From CAWGET01 sp963821715 (GTDB lineage: Bacteria > Bacteroidota > Ignavibacteria > Ignavibacteriales > Melioribacteraceae): 64,000 bases of DNA. The stretch lies in contig CAWGET010000008.1 of assembly GCA_963821715.1 (NCBI GenBank), forward strand, positions 62,001-126,000. Reading direction: 5' to 3'. Of the stretch, positions 28,500-37,921 are shown one piece after another. Made by a program: the position numbers and the translations under genes. Under the pieces are notes generated by a model. The model did no database searches, was not told the origin of the DNA, and saw nothing but the letters and a program-made list of their open reading frames with translations. Position 1 is the stretch's first letter. Each line of letters starts with the position of its first letter.

Positions 28500-29267
28500 A
28501 TGAACACCTCTTTGATCAATCAGTTAAAATTATTTTTTTACGAATTCAAAAAATTTGATAAAAAAATATTTTACATCTTTATTTTTACCGCAATCATCCA
28601 TACCATTTCCTGGTATTACGTTTCAAGATCTTTTTTTAATGAAGTTATCGATCCCCGCAATTCCTTAAATAATCTGTACGAATTTTTATATTGGTTCATC
28701 GGAGATTCGCTTCTTCTCTTTACGGCACCGGTTTTATTGATCATATTTAAGTTTAAAGAGAAACTTTCCGCTTACGGATTTTCTCTTAAGGAAAGAAAGT
28801 TTGGCTTTCAAATAATTTTAATTTTCTTTTTTTTATTTTTACCGGCCGCCTGGCTTTTAACTTCCAACGAATACTTCGCACTAAATCATCCTTATTTACC
28901 AGCTGCAAAAAACCATATTCTAATTTTTGTCATTTTTGAATTAGGTATGGCGCTTTATATTTTTTCATGGGAATTTTTCTGGCGTGGTTTTTTTCTGTTC
29001 GGTCTTGAAGAAAAATTCGGCGCTTATGCAATATTCATCCAAATGCTGCCGTTTGTTTTTCTCCACTTCGGAAAACCGTTCGGGGAAACTATCACTTCTA
29101 TTTTCGGAGCGTTAATACTCGGAATGCTCGCGCTCAAAACCCGTTCATTTATTTATGGTTTTATTTTGCATTTTTTGATGATGTTCATGCTCGACGTTTT
29201 TTCTATTATAAAATTTTATTTGATTGAGTTAAATCGAACTGCCGGTTCATTCTTAAATATTTTTTAA
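28500..29267 (+). CDS. CPBP-family intramembrane metalloprotease
   Basis: 255 aa with about seven hydrophobic helices. The CPBP/Abi (CAAX protease-like) motifs are recognisable: the glutamate/arginine pair in WEFFWRGFFLFGLEEKFG, the first histidine in FVFLHFGKPFGE, and HFLMMFML near the end. Only one of the usual paired glutamates is kept (EFFWR rather than EExxxR). The target is unknown; family members act in prenyl-protein processing or bacteriocin immunity. Confidence 0.75.
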   Translation: MNTSLINQLKLFFYEFKKFDKKIFYIFIFTAIIHTISWYYVSRSFFNEVIDPRNSLNNLYEFLYWFIGDSLLLFTAPVLLIIFKFKEKLSAYGFSLKERKFGFQIILIFFFLFLPAAWLLTSNEYFALNHPYLPAAKNHILIFVIFELGMALYIFSWEFFWRGFFLFGLEEKFGAYAIFIQMLPFVFLHFGKPFGETITSIFGALILGMLALKTRSFIYGFILHFLMMFMLDVFSIIKFYLIELNRTAGSFLNIF

Positions 29268-29302
29268 TTAATTTCATCTTCAAAATAATTTTAGGTAGAA
29301 TA

Positions 29303-30025
29303 ATGAAATTTAGTTTAAATGTAGATCATGTTGCGGTTCTTAGGAACGCTCGCGGGGAGAACCAGCCGGATCCGGTAACATTTGCTTTAATGGCCGAACA
29401 ATTCGGCGTCGATGGTATAGTTGTCCATTTGCGCGAAGATAGAAGGCATATTAATGAAAGAGACGTAAGACTTTTACGCGAATTAATTACTACTAAACTC
29501 GATCTTGAAATGGCTGCTGATGAAGAAATAATTAAAATTGCCTGCGACGTTCAACCGGAACTCGCGACTATAGTACCGGAAAAAAGGGAAGAACTTACAA
29601 CCGAAGGCGGCTTGAATGTGATTGATAACATCGATCATTTGCGCACTACGATCGAAACGCTCCACGAAAATGACATTGCTGTTTCGTTATTTATTGAACC
29701 CGAGATTGAACAGATTGACGCCGCCGCTGAAATAAAAACCGATTTTATAGAAATACATACCGGAACTTACGCAAACGCTTTAAATGAAGAGGATATGTTT
29801 GACGAACTTGAAAAGATAAGGATAGCAGTGAGGTACGCAAAAAAATTAGGACTAGGAGTTAATGCGGGGCATGGTTTAGATTATCAGAACATGAAAGATT
29901 TTACGGCGATAAAAGAAATAGACGAAGTGAGTATTGGGCAGGCGGTTATTGCGCGTGCAATTTTTACCGGTGTAGAAAAAGCAATAAAGGAAATGATAGA
30001 TTTAGTAAAATTTAATAGAATGTGA
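29303..30025 (+). CDS. pdxJ: Pyridoxine 5'-phosphate synthase
   Basis: Condenses 1-deoxyxylulose 5-phosphate with 3-amino-2-oxopropyl phosphate in the last ring-forming step of DXP-dependent vitamin B6 synthesis. 240 aa, full length. Signature segments are LNVDHVAVLRNARGENQPDP, HLREDRRHI, EIHTGTYANAL, GLGVNAGHGLDYQN and EVSIGQAVIARA. Three palindromic repeats follow its stop. Confidence 0.96.
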   Translation: MKFSLNVDHVAVLRNARGENQPDPVTFALMAEQFGVDGIVVHLREDRRHINERDVRLLRELITTKLDLEMAADEEIIKIACDVQPELATIVPEKREELTTEGGLNVIDNIDHLRTTIETLHENDIAVSLFIEPEIEQIDAAAEIKTDFIEIHTGTYANALNEEDMFDELEKIRIAVRYAKKLGLGVNAGHGLDYQNMKDFTAIKEIDEVSIGQAVIARAIFTGVEKAIKEMIDLVKFNRM

Positions 30026-30033
30026 TTAATATC

Positions 30034-30110
30034 ATTCAACCGAAATGGTTGAATATGTAAAATTCAATCAAAAAGGTTGAAAACAAATTATTCAACCGAT
30101 ATGGTTGAAT
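30034..30110 (+). repeat. Three 21-nt palindromes in 28-bp register
   Basis: Copies start at 30034, 30062 and 30090, exactly 28 bp apart. Each has the form ATTCAACC-N5-GGTTGAAT, with 7-nt AT-rich spacers. Copies 1 and 3 differ only at one central base; copy 2 has four changes and a weakened symmetry. They lie between the pdxJ stop and the SatD-like gene start (30159). They could be operators for a dimeric regulator or tandem RNA hairpins. Confidence 0.8.
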
Positions 30111-30158
30111 TTAAATATTTATTTTTTTATTTTTAGATAAATCAATAGCCGTGAAAAA

Positions 30159-30785
30159 ATGAAGCTGATAATAATTGGCGATATAGTATCATCCAAAAAA
30201 ATTAATGAAAGATCTTCCGCTCAGAGAAAATTAAAACTTGCTTTCAGAAAGTTAAACTCTTCTTCATCTAATATTATTTCTCCTTACACACTAACGCTCG
30301 GCGATGAATTCCAGGCAGTTTACAAATCATCCGAAAACATCTTCCACGATATAATGTTTATTTTAATGAAATTATATCCGGTGAAAATCAGGTTTTCTAT
30401 TGGAGTTGGGGAAATAACCACCGCCATAAATCGCAAGCAGGCTTTGGGAATGGACGGACCAGGATTTTATCTGGCTCGCGATGGAATGGACGAACTAAAA
30501 AAAATGGCATACAAAATAAATCTAAAAACAAATAAGAGTGATGACATTTCACTTCACAGAAAAAGTCTTTTTCTGCTTTCGCACATGATGGAAGGATGGA
30601 AAAAATCCCGCCTGGAATTATTAACCTATTTATATGAGGGATTTGACGTAAATAAAATTTCCAAAAAAATAAAAATTTCGGATAAAGCTGTTTATAAAAA
30701 TATAGACGTCGGAGCGCTGGATCTATTTATGGATATTACCGGGATCGTTGAAGAAAAAATAAATTTACTCTTAAAGCAAAAATGA
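30159..30785 (+). CDS. SatD-family protein with C-terminal helix-turn-helix
   Basis: 208 aa, cytoplasmic. The start IIIGDIVSSKKINERSSAQ, the central TLGDEFQAVYKSS and RFSIGVGEI match the SatD family. The GDEFQ block resembles motifs of nucleotide-cyclase folds, but catalytic activity is not established. The last ~60 residues (LLTYLYEGFDVNKISKKIKISDKAVYKNI) look like a helix-turn-helix of LuxR/sigma-4 type. It overlaps the next gene by ATGA, so the two work together. Three palindromes sit just upstream. Confidence 0.75.
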   Translation: MKLIIIGDIVSSKKINERSSAQRKLKLAFRKLNSSSSNIISPYTLTLGDEFQAVYKSSENIFHDIMFILMKLYPVKIRFSIGVGEITTAINRKQALGMDGPGFYLARDGMDELKKMAYKINLKTNKSDDISLHRKSLFLLSHMMEGWKKSRLELLTYLYEGFDVNKISKKIKISDKAVYKNIDVGALDLFMDITGIVEEKINLLLKQK

Positions 30786-31514
30786 ATTTCTTTTATCTAT
30801 TAAATATTATTCTCATCTCAAGATTATTTTTCTTATTTAAGGATCGCCCTGTAAACATTGGGCAAACGATTACTCATATTCATCATCCAGGCTGCCGGAT
30901 TATTTTATTTCGAAATAAATTTAAGCTGGGTAATTCTTTTTTTAATTTTGCTTACGGTTTCGGGGATATTTTTCATCGCGGAACGAAAATCGAAAAATCT
31001 AAATTTGGAAAGATTTATTTTTCTTGCCGTTTACTTTTTAATTGCAGGAATCGCGTCTTCCGATTTTACCGGTTTGAACCAGAATCCCGGAGTAGTGGAA
31101 TTTCTCACATCCTTATCAGTCTATTTCTTTCCCGGCAAATTTTTTGAAATTGTAAGTTTTTATCTTTTCAACTTAATATTGTTCGGAGCTCTGATTTTAT
31201 TGAATGAAATTAATTTTCTCGTCAGACTTACTTTTCAGTTTTTCGGCTTAACAGGAATGTGGAAAGATATTGACGAGGATGAGTTCAATACCGGACGATT
31301 GATTGGAATGCTGGAACGAATTTTTATTTTTCTGCTGGTGATCTTTAACCAATACGCGGCAATCGGTTTTATAATAGCGGCGAAGGGTGTGACGCGTTTT
31401 AAGGAATTGGAAAACAGAAATTTCGCAGAGTATATTCTGATCGGCACATTGCTTTCAGCATTATCCGCGGTTCTCATCGGATTGTTAGTCAGATTTCTAA
31501 TTCAATATAGTTGA
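30782..31514 (+). CDS. Membrane protein partner of SatD, interrupted by a one-base frameshift
   Basis: Starts at the ATG overlapping the SatD stop (ATGA): MNFFYLLNIILISRLFFLF. Reading it straight gives a nonsensical second half, while the downstream frame from 30858 (LGKRLLIFIIQAAGLFYF...) is clearly membrane protein. Removing one A in GTAAACATTGGG (30851-30861) joins them into ~243 aa with about six helices. The C-terminal part (ELENRNFAEYILIGTLLSAL) resembles membrane proteins that accompany SatD elsewhere. Function unknown. Confidence 0.65.
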
Positions 31515-31520
31515 TTCAAT

Positions 31521-32309
31521 ATGAAAAAATCGGAAGCCACGTTAAAGCGCCGACTGAATTATCATTATAAATATTTCGATAAATCAAAAATATCGCCCGA
31601 CCCTCTGGAGTTCCCGCATCGATTTAGTAATCCGCGAGATATTGAGATATCGGCATTTATCTCGTCTGTGTTTGCTTATGGAAATGTAAAACAGATAATA
31701 AAATCTTTGAATTTAATTCATGATGTAATGGATAATGATCCGTTCAATTTTGTAACCGGGTTTTCATATGATTCCGATAAAGAGAAGTTCAAAAATATTA
31801 AACACCGCTTTTATACCGGACGGGATATTGCGCTTTTATTTTTTATTCTGAACAGAGTATACGAAGTTTACGGATCGCTGAACTATCTGTTTTTATTATA
31901 CTATTTCGAGACGGATAAAAATCTGAAAAATGCTGTCTCTTTTTTTTCAAACAATCTTCTCGATATCGGCGCTTCGAAAGGGAAAATTTCCGGCGGATTA
32001 AAATTTATGTTTCCCGACCCGATTAAAAACAGCGCGTGTAAAAGAATTAATTTATTTTTGCGATGGATGATAAGGGAAGACGAACTTGATTTTGGATTAT
32101 GGAAAGAATTTCCAAAAGATAAGCTTATTATTCCCGTAGATACGCATGTTGCAAGAATATGCCGCGAATTAAAATTAACAAAACGAAAAAATATCTCCTG
32201 GAAAATGGCGGAGGAGATTACAGAAAAATTAAAACTGTTCGATCCAAAGGATCCGGTTAAATATGATTTTGCAATTTGTCATATTGGTATGCGTAAAATG
32301 GAATTATAA
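31521..32309 (+). CDS. TIGR02757 family protein
   Basis: 262 aa, cytoplasmic and of unknown function. It begins with LKRRLNYHYKYFDKSKISPDPLEFPHRF-like sequence and contains REIS-like segments typical of TIGR02757 (DUF2400), such as DIEISAFISSVFAYGNVKQI and IIPVDTHVARICRELKLTKR. The latter resembles the helix-hairpin-helix/DNA-glycosylase superfamily, hinting at nucleic-acid binding. It follows the membrane protein by 6 nt and probably shares its operon. Confidence 0.85.
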   Translation: MKKSEATLKRRLNYHYKYFDKSKISPDPLEFPHRFSNPRDIEISAFISSVFAYGNVKQIIKSLNLIHDVMDNDPFNFVTGFSYDSDKEKFKNIKHRFYTGRDIALLFFILNRVYEVYGSLNYLFLLYYFETDKNLKNAVSFFSNNLLDIGASKGKISGGLKFMFPDPIKNSACKRINLFLRWMIREDELDFGLWKEFPKDKLIIPVDTHVARICRELKLTKRKNISWKMAEEITEKLKLFDPKDPVKYDFAICHIGMRKMEL

Positions 32310-32355
32310 AACCGGATGTAAAAATCTATTATTTAATTGCATCTGAATTCAATTA

Positions 32356-32369
32356 TCGAAATATTTCGA
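32356..32369. promoter_or_regulatory. 14-bp perfect palindrome upstream of OPT transporter
   Basis: TCGAAATATTTCGA is perfectly self-complementary and lies 31 nt before the OPT start, where an operator could act. There is no independent evidence of binding. Confidence 0.3.
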
Positions 32370-32400
32370 ACAACTTTTTTGGTTTTATAGGAGATGCTTA

Positions 32401-34365
32401 ATGCCTGAAAATAATAGCACTACATTTAAACCGTACGTTTCCCCTCAAGATTTCATTCCTGAGTTCACACCAAAAGCAATTATACTCGGAGCCATTTTCG
32501 GAATTATATTCGGCGCCGCTACTGTCTATCTCGGCCTAAAAGTTGGACTAACAGTTTCCGCTTCTATCCCTATAGCGGTTTTGGCTATTTCTGTATTCAA
32601 AAAAATCGGTAAAGCAACAATACTTGAAAACAATATAGTACAAACTATCGGGTCCGCAGGTGAATCGGTTGCTGCAGGCGTTGTATTTACCATTCCGGCT
32701 CTACTTTTTCTTCCGGGTGGCGATGCGTATTTCAAGTATTTTCAAATATTTGTATTAGCTCTGGCCGGCGGAATTTTGGGTGTACTTTTTATGATCCCTT
32801 TGCGAAGATCTTTGATCGTAAAGGAACACGGAGTTCTTCCATTCCCCGAAGGTACAGCTTGTGCCGACGTTCTGGTTGCCGGGGAAAAGGGAGGAAAACT
32901 TGCACAGAAAGTCTATTATGGTTTGGGAATTGCTTTTCTATATAAATTCTTGATGTCCATTTTGGGATTATGGAAAGATATTCCTGAATATATTTTTTCC
33001 AGACAATCCGCGCTCCCAAACGGAACCATAAACGGAGAAATAACTCCAGAACTGCTCGGTGTCGGTTATATCATCGGACCGAAAATAGCAGGGATTATGG
33101 TTGCCGGAGGAGTTCTTTCGTGGATTGTTTTAATTCCGCTCATCACACTTTTGGGCGATAATTTAACGACAGTATTTGCACCCGGCACAGTACTTATTTC
33201 AGAAATGAGCGCCAGTCAGATTTGGAGTAACTACATTCGCTATATCGGCGCCGGCGCGGTAACATTCGGCGGCATAATAACTTTGATAAGATCATTCCCA
33301 ACGATAATCAGCGCATTCAGAGATTCCTTTGTGGATCTTAAAGAGAGCAGGAGCGGCCAAAAAGTTGAAAAAAACAGAACTGAAAAGGATATTCCTCTGG
33401 TTTTCGTTTTAGTTGGAAGCGTTGTTCTCGTAATTTTTATGGCGGTAATTCCATCAATCCCGGCAAATCTATTATCATCCATCATGATAGTGGTGTTTGG
33501 ATTTTTCTTTGTAACAGTCTCATCAAGAATTGTTGGCTTGATCGGTTCTTCATCCAACCCAATTTCCGGAATGACTATCGCGACTCTTATGGCAACATCC
33601 TTAATTTTTGTTGCGGTTGGCTGGACAGGCGAAGTCTATCAGCCGATAGCTCTCGTTGTCGGATCTATCGTTTGCGTAGCATCGGCAAATGCCGGAGCCA
33701 CTTCGCAGGATTTAAAGACCGGCTACATAGTCGGCGCAACTCCTATCAAACAGCAAATCGGATTGATTATCGGAGTGCTCGCATCTGTAGTAGTTATTGG
33801 ATTTACACTTCTTCTGCTGGAGAGTACTCTCGGAATCGGACCGGTAACTCCGGCTCATCCGAATCCATTACCGGCTCCGCAGGCAACCTTAATGGCTACA
33901 GTTATTAAAGGATTATTAAGCCAAAATCTGCCTTGGGGATTGGTAATCGTTGGAATGGGAATAGCGGCTGTGATGGAATTATCCGGCGTTCGATCTTTGC
34001 CTTTTGCGGTCGGCGCTTATCTTCCTCTTTCAACTTCTTCTCCAATTTTTATTGGAGGTTTGGTTAAATGGTTTGTTGATGCACGGAAGAAAACCAACGC
34101 GGAAGAATCTGAGATTGGACCGGGTGCGCTATTTAGCTCGGGATTAATTGCAGGCGGAGCATTAACAGGAATTTTAATTGCGATTTTGGTCGGAACGGTA
34201 GTCGGTACAAATGCCGAAGGAGTCGAGATATCAATAGCTCAAGTTCTGAATACCGGCGTCAGCGAAGGACTCGGCGGATTAGGCGATATTATTTCGCTGC
34301 TATTATTCTCTGCTCTGGCTTTTGTTTTGTACAGATTTGCAATGAGTAAACAAGAAAAAATTTAA
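32401..34365 (+). CDS. OPT-family oligopeptide transporter
   Basis: 654 aa with about 15-16 hydrophobic helices. Oligopeptide transporter signatures include FTPKAIILGAIFGIIFGAAT, GLKVGLTVSASIPIAVL, LPFPEGTACADVL and ISGMTIATL. Family members take up peptides or metal chelates with protons. An AGGAG ribosome site sits before the ATG. It is followed after 9 nt by an MFS transporter and a PqqD-like gene, suggesting a peptide-linked transport operon. Confidence 0.92.
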   Translation: MPENNSTTFKPYVSPQDFIPEFTPKAIILGAIFGIIFGAATVYLGLKVGLTVSASIPIAVLAISVFKKIGKATILENNIVQTIGSAGESVAAGVVFTIPALLFLPGGDAYFKYFQIFVLALAGGILGVLFMIPLRRSLIVKEHGVLPFPEGTACADVLVAGEKGGKLAQKVYYGLGIAFLYKFLMSILGLWKDIPEYIFSRQSALPNGTINGEITPELLGVGYIIGPKIAGIMVAGGVLSWIVLIPLITLLGDNLTTVFAPGTVLISEMSASQIWSNYIRYIGAGAVTFGGIITLIRSFPTIISAFRDSFVDLKESRSGQKVEKNRTEKDIPLVFVLVGSVVLVIFMAVIPSIPANLLSSIMIVVFGFFFVTVSSRIVGLIGSSSNPISGMTIATLMATSLIFVAVGWTGEVYQPIALVVGSIVCVASANAGATSQDLKTGYIVGATPIKQQIGLIIGVLASVVVIGFTLLLLESTLGIGPVTPAHPNPLPAPQATLMATVIKGLLSQNLPWGLVIVGMGIAAVMELSGVRSLPFAVGAYLPLSTSSPIFIGGLVKWFVDARKKTNAEESEIGPGALFSSGLIAGGALTGILIAILVGTVVGTNAEGVEISIAQVLNTGVSEGLGGLGDIISLLLFSALAFVLYRFAMSKQEKI

Positions 34366-34374
34366 GAAGAATAA

Positions 34375-35649
34375 ATGAATACTAATACTGTAAATCCTGT
34401 CAGCAAGCGGGATCCATCCCCGTTTTTCAGATGGATGGTTCTCATATTCATCAGTCTGGCGATGTTCGGCAATTATTATGTTTACGACAGCATCAGTCCG
34501 CTTGCGGATCTCCTTGCCAAACAATTAAATTTTACCGATTCCGATATCGGGCTTCTCTATTCGATATACAGTATTCCCAATATCTTTATGGTTCTTATAG
34601 GCGGAATAATTATCGACCGCCTGGGAACCCGTAAGTCAAGTTTGATCTTTGCGATACTTTGCGGAATAGGCGCTGTAACAACCGCGCTTGAACCGAATCT
34701 GACAGTTATGGCTGCGGGAAGATTAATATTTGGTCTCGGTTCGGAATCGCTGATTGTAGCAATAACCACAGTGATTGCCCGCTGGTTTAAAGGGAAGGAA
34801 CTTTCGCTCGCATTCGGATTGAACCTTACAATTTCCAGACTCGGCTCTTTCGCTGCGTTAAATTCTCCTTCGTGGGCGTCAGGTTTTTATGATTTTTGGC
34901 AGGAGCCACTTTATATTGCAGCAGCAGCCGGTTTTATTTCACTCTTCGCCGTCGTGATATATATTTTCATCGATCGCTATGCCGAAAGGAATTACAACCT
35001 TCGTGAAGTAGCCCAGCAAGATAAAATAGTTTGGAAAGACATTTTCCGTTACAGTAAATCTTACTGGTATATAATTTTACTATGTGTAACTTTTTATTCG
35101 GCTATTTTTCCGTTTCAAACTTTTGCAGTTAAATTCTTTATGGAATATCATGGAACGAGCCGCGAATTCGGAGGTTTTCTTTCAAGCTTGTTAACCTTGG
35201 CCTCGATGATCTTAACTCCGTTGTTCGGATTAATGTCCGATTATTACGGTAAGCGTTCGCTTCTTATGATGTTCGGGTCGGCGCTCCTTATTCCGGTTTA
35301 TCTTCTAATGACGTATACAAATATTTATCTTGTAATTCCAATGGTGATTATGGGAATTTCATTCTCATTAATTCCTGCTGTTATGTGGCCGAGTGTTGCC
35401 CTTATTGTAGATGAAGCGAGATTGGGCACGGCTTACGGTTTGATGACGATGATTCAGCAGATCGGTTTAGCGGGATTCAATTTGCTGATCGGCTGGGCGA
35501 ATGATTGGAGCGGGGGCTACGTTTTAGGAATGTGGATTTTCTCTTCGCTTGGATTTTTCGGATTGCTCTTCGCATTTTTACTTAGAAGAAGCGAGATGAG
35601 CGCCGGAGGTCACGGTTTAGAAAAAGGATTAAAGACAGAAAAAGCATGA
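34375..35649 (+). CDS. MFS transporter
   Basis: 424 aa with 12 hydrophobic segments. The N-terminal half contains LADLLAKQLNFTDSDIGLLYSIYSIPN and the motif A variant GGIIIDRLGTRKS. This resembles the nitrate/hexuronate-like major facilitator group found in Bacteroidota, but the substrate cannot be told. It overlaps the next small gene by ATGA and follows the OPT transporter closely. Confidence 0.85.
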   Translation: MNTNTVNPVSKRDPSPFFRWMVLIFISLAMFGNYYVYDSISPLADLLAKQLNFTDSDIGLLYSIYSIPNIFMVLIGGIIIDRLGTRKSSLIFAILCGIGAVTTALEPNLTVMAAGRLIFGLGSESLIVAITTVIARWFKGKELSLAFGLNLTISRLGSFAALNSPSWASGFYDFWQEPLYIAAAAGFISLFAVVIYIFIDRYAERNYNLREVAQQDKIVWKDIFRYSKSYWYIILLCVTFYSAIFPFQTFAVKFFMEYHGTSREFGGFLSSLLTLASMILTPLFGLMSDYYGKRSLLMMFGSALLIPVYLLMTYTNIYLVIPMVIMGISFSLIPAVMWPSVALIVDEARLGTAYGLMTMIQQIGLAGFNLLIGWANDWSGGYVLGMWIFSSLGFFGLLFAFLLRRSEMSAGGHGLEKGLKTEKA

Positions 35650-35975
35650 GAGATTTTCCGGAACTTTATCCCATCAGGAATTGTGAATTTTTTGAAAATG
35701 ACGGACAGGTTACCGTTCTTTATAAAAAAGAAAAACCGACTTTCATCGAAAAATTATTTTTTAAAAAATCTATTAATAAGCCGTATAAAATTGATCTTGA
35801 TAAAATTGGAACGTTCATATGGCATCTTTGTGACGGAGACAATAATGTTGAGGCGATCATCCGGAAAGCCGGCGATCATTTCGGCGAAGCGATTGAACCT
35901 GCAAAAGAACGCGTGGAGCTTTTCATCAATCAAATGAATAAAAACAGGTTGATCACTCTGTATCAAAAAAAATGA
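35646..35975 (+). CDS. PqqD-like (RRE fold) small protein
   Basis: 109 aa. The core DLDKIGTFIWHLCDGDNNVEAIIRKAGDHFG (two blocks at residues ~52-82) matches the PqqD/RiPP recognition element fold, which binds leader peptides and hands them to modifying enzymes. No precursor peptide, radical SAM maturase or cyclodehydratase adjoins it. The upstream genes are an OPT and an MFS transporter. It overlaps the MFS gene by 4 nt, so it may act with transport or serve a distant partner. Confidence 0.75.
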   Translation: MRDFPELYPIRNCEFFENDGQVTVLYKKEKPTFIEKLFFKKSINKPYKIDLDKIGTFIWHLCDGDNNVEAIIRKAGDHFGEAIEPAKERVELFINQMNKNRLITLYQKK

Positions 35976-36000
35976 ATCTGTTTAGTATTATAATTTTTAT

Positions 36001-36008
36001 TATCTTTG
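36001..36008 (+). promoter_or_regulatory. Bacteroidota-type -7 element before barrel protein gene
   Basis: TATCTTTG fits TAnnTTTG and lies 28 nt before the start codon, a sensible leader length. A clear -33 TTTG at the right distance is not obvious. Confidence 0.4.
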
Positions 36009-36035
36009 TGAAAATAGCGGAAAAAAGCTTTTTAT

Positions 36036-36761
36036 ATGATTCCTAAAATCTTCTTATTTCTATTTATTGCTGTTTTCTTTTTTGCCGGCAAAAATATTAC
36101 GGCTCAAAGTTTCGGTTTCGGCTGCCTCGGTTTAAGCGGAGTTTACGGCGGATATTCCTACCAAACTTTTCAGGCTGAAGGTCTGAATAATTATTTAAAT
36201 AAATATTACCTTAATCGGGACGATATTAACTTTTCTTCAGCTCATGGTTTTAGAATCGGCGCTAATCTTTTCAGAGCAAAATTCGCTGAATATTTTTTAA
36301 CTGCGAAAGCGTATTATCAATTTCTGGATAATAACCAGACGATGAATTATGAAACGGAAGCCGGAGTCCATAGAAACGACTTCAATTTATCAATGGATTA
36401 TTGGGCTTTCGGAATTGATCTTGGTCTGCCCATCGCGCGTTTTATCGATTGGAAAATTTTAGAAGGATTATTCACATTAAATAAGGTCAGACTCCGTCAG
36501 GATGTTTATCTTAACGGAGAATCAGTTCAGGAAATTTTATTTAAAAAAGATGGATTAATTACAGGATACTATTTCGGCACAGGAATAGTCTATCAGGTGA
36601 TCCCGGCGTATCTAAGCATTGAAGGATCAGCCGGATATAATTTTGTTACTATGGATCAATTTGACGATACAAGAATATCCGATGATCTTAAAAATGTAGA
36701 TTTTATTAACAAAGGCGGTTTCGGCATTTCGTTACAGGCAAATCTTAGCATACCTTTATAA
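36036..36761 (+). CDS. Probable outer-membrane beta-barrel protein
   Basis: 241 aa with a signal peptide (FLFIAVFFFAGKNITAQS). Alternating hydrophobic strands, a glycine/aromatic-rich start (FGFGCLGLSGVYGGYSY) and an end in GFGISLQANLSIPL are typical of small outer-membrane barrels. No specific family is recognised. It is 15 nt upstream of the M29 peptidase gene and probably shares its promoter. Confidence 0.65.
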   Translation: MIPKIFLFLFIAVFFFAGKNITAQSFGFGCLGLSGVYGGYSYQTFQAEGLNNYLNKYYLNRDDINFSSAHGFRIGANLFRAKFAEYFLTAKAYYQFLDNNQTMNYETEAGVHRNDFNLSMDYWAFGIDLGLPIARFIDWKILEGLFTLNKVRLRQDVYLNGESVQEILFKKDGLITGYYFGTGIVYQVIPAYLSIEGSAGYNFVTMDQFDDTRISDDLKNVDFINKGGFGISLQANLSIPL

Positions 36762-36776
36762 AACCGGAGTAAATTA

Positions 36777-37743
36777 ATGGCACAAACCAAACTTGATAAA
36801 GCGGCAGTGATTGCAATTAAAGATTGTATGGGCGCTAAAAAGAAAGAAAAAGTATTAGTTATTACTGATGAGAACAAAAGAGAGATTGGCTATTCATTAT
36901 ATTCTAATGCTATAAAACTTGGCAACGAAGCCTTATTCGTTGAAATCAAATCGATGGATATGCACGGACAGGAACCTCCTGCAATATGTATCCGAGCTAA
37001 TGCAAAAATTTGATGTGGTTTTTTGCCCGACGACAAAATCCTTAACTCATACCGACGCCAGAAGAAATGCATCGGCAAAAGGGGTAAGAGTTGCGACTTT
37101 TCCTGGAATTACTAAAGAGGTTATGATACGCGGATTGAACGCCGACTATAAAAAGATTGCCGCGTTAACAAACAAACTGAAAAAGCGGTTCGAAAAAACT
37201 AAAGAAGTAAGAGTAACTGCTCCAAACGGAACCGATATTACGATGGATATTACCGGCAGAACTGCGATAGCGAGTAAAGGTTTATTCCATAAAAAAGGGG
37301 AGAGCGGAAACTTACCTACAGGAGAAACTTTTGCGGCTCCGGTCGAAGGCAAATCCAACGGTGTTTTCGTCGTTGACGGCTCAATGTCCGGCATCGGTGT
37401 AATGGGAAAAGAAAAAATAAAAATTGAAGTTGAGAATGGATATGCTACAAAAATAACCGGCGGTTCTAAAGCAAAAAAACTTGTTGCGACCTTAGATAAG
37501 TATGGAAAAAAAGCTAGAAATATTGCGGAATTCGGAGTTGGAACGAACGACAGCGTAAAATTAAGCGGTAATCTTTTGGAAGATGAAAAAGTGAAAGGAA
37601 CCATTCATATCGCACTCGGAAATAATTTAACTATGGGCGGAAGCGTCAGTGTTCCGATCCATCTGGATGGAGTAATTAAGAAACCTACGGTTTACTTTGA
37701 CGGTAAGGAAATTATGATAGACGGAAAACTATTGGTGGAATAA
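36777..37743 (+). CDS. M29-like aminopeptidase, interrupted by a one-base frameshift
   Basis: The N-terminal frame (MAQTKLDKAAVIAIKDCMGA...) breaks after MHGQEPP and would stop at 37013; the rest continues one frame over as QYVSELMQKFDVVFCPTTKSL. Deleting one base around 36981 joins them into about 321 aa. The C-terminal part (EFGVGTNDSVKLSGN, KGTIHIALGNNLTMGGSV, PIHLDGVIKKPTVYFDG) is typical of M29/aminopeptidase T-like metallopeptidases, with the Glu and His ligands visible. Substrates are probably peptides. Confidence 0.8.
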
Positions 37744-37798
37744 AAGATTTAAGAATAATTCCATAATAGAATAGGCTTTCCAGCCAGGCATAATTCTT

Positions 37799-37815
37799 TT
37801 AACAAATTTTGTTAA
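37799..37815. promoter_or_regulatory. 17-nt inverted repeat upstream of uvrD
   Basis: TTAACAAA-T-TTTGTTAA is a perfect inverted repeat about 185 nt before the helicase start. A second palindrome-like stretch lies at 37879-37902. Either could be an operator or the 3' end structure of the peptidase transcript. Confidence 0.3.
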
Positions 37816-37921
37816 TAAATCATTTATTGATTGAAATTTTCTGAATTAACTATTTAATATCAAATTATGTTAAGTTATCTGGTTGTTTCAAGTGAAAACC
37901 AGAAACTTACCGAGACAAGCG

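Noticed and set aside
30034..30110. CRISPR array
   Set aside because: Only three units, 7-nt spacers, strongly palindromic repeats and no cas genes nearby.
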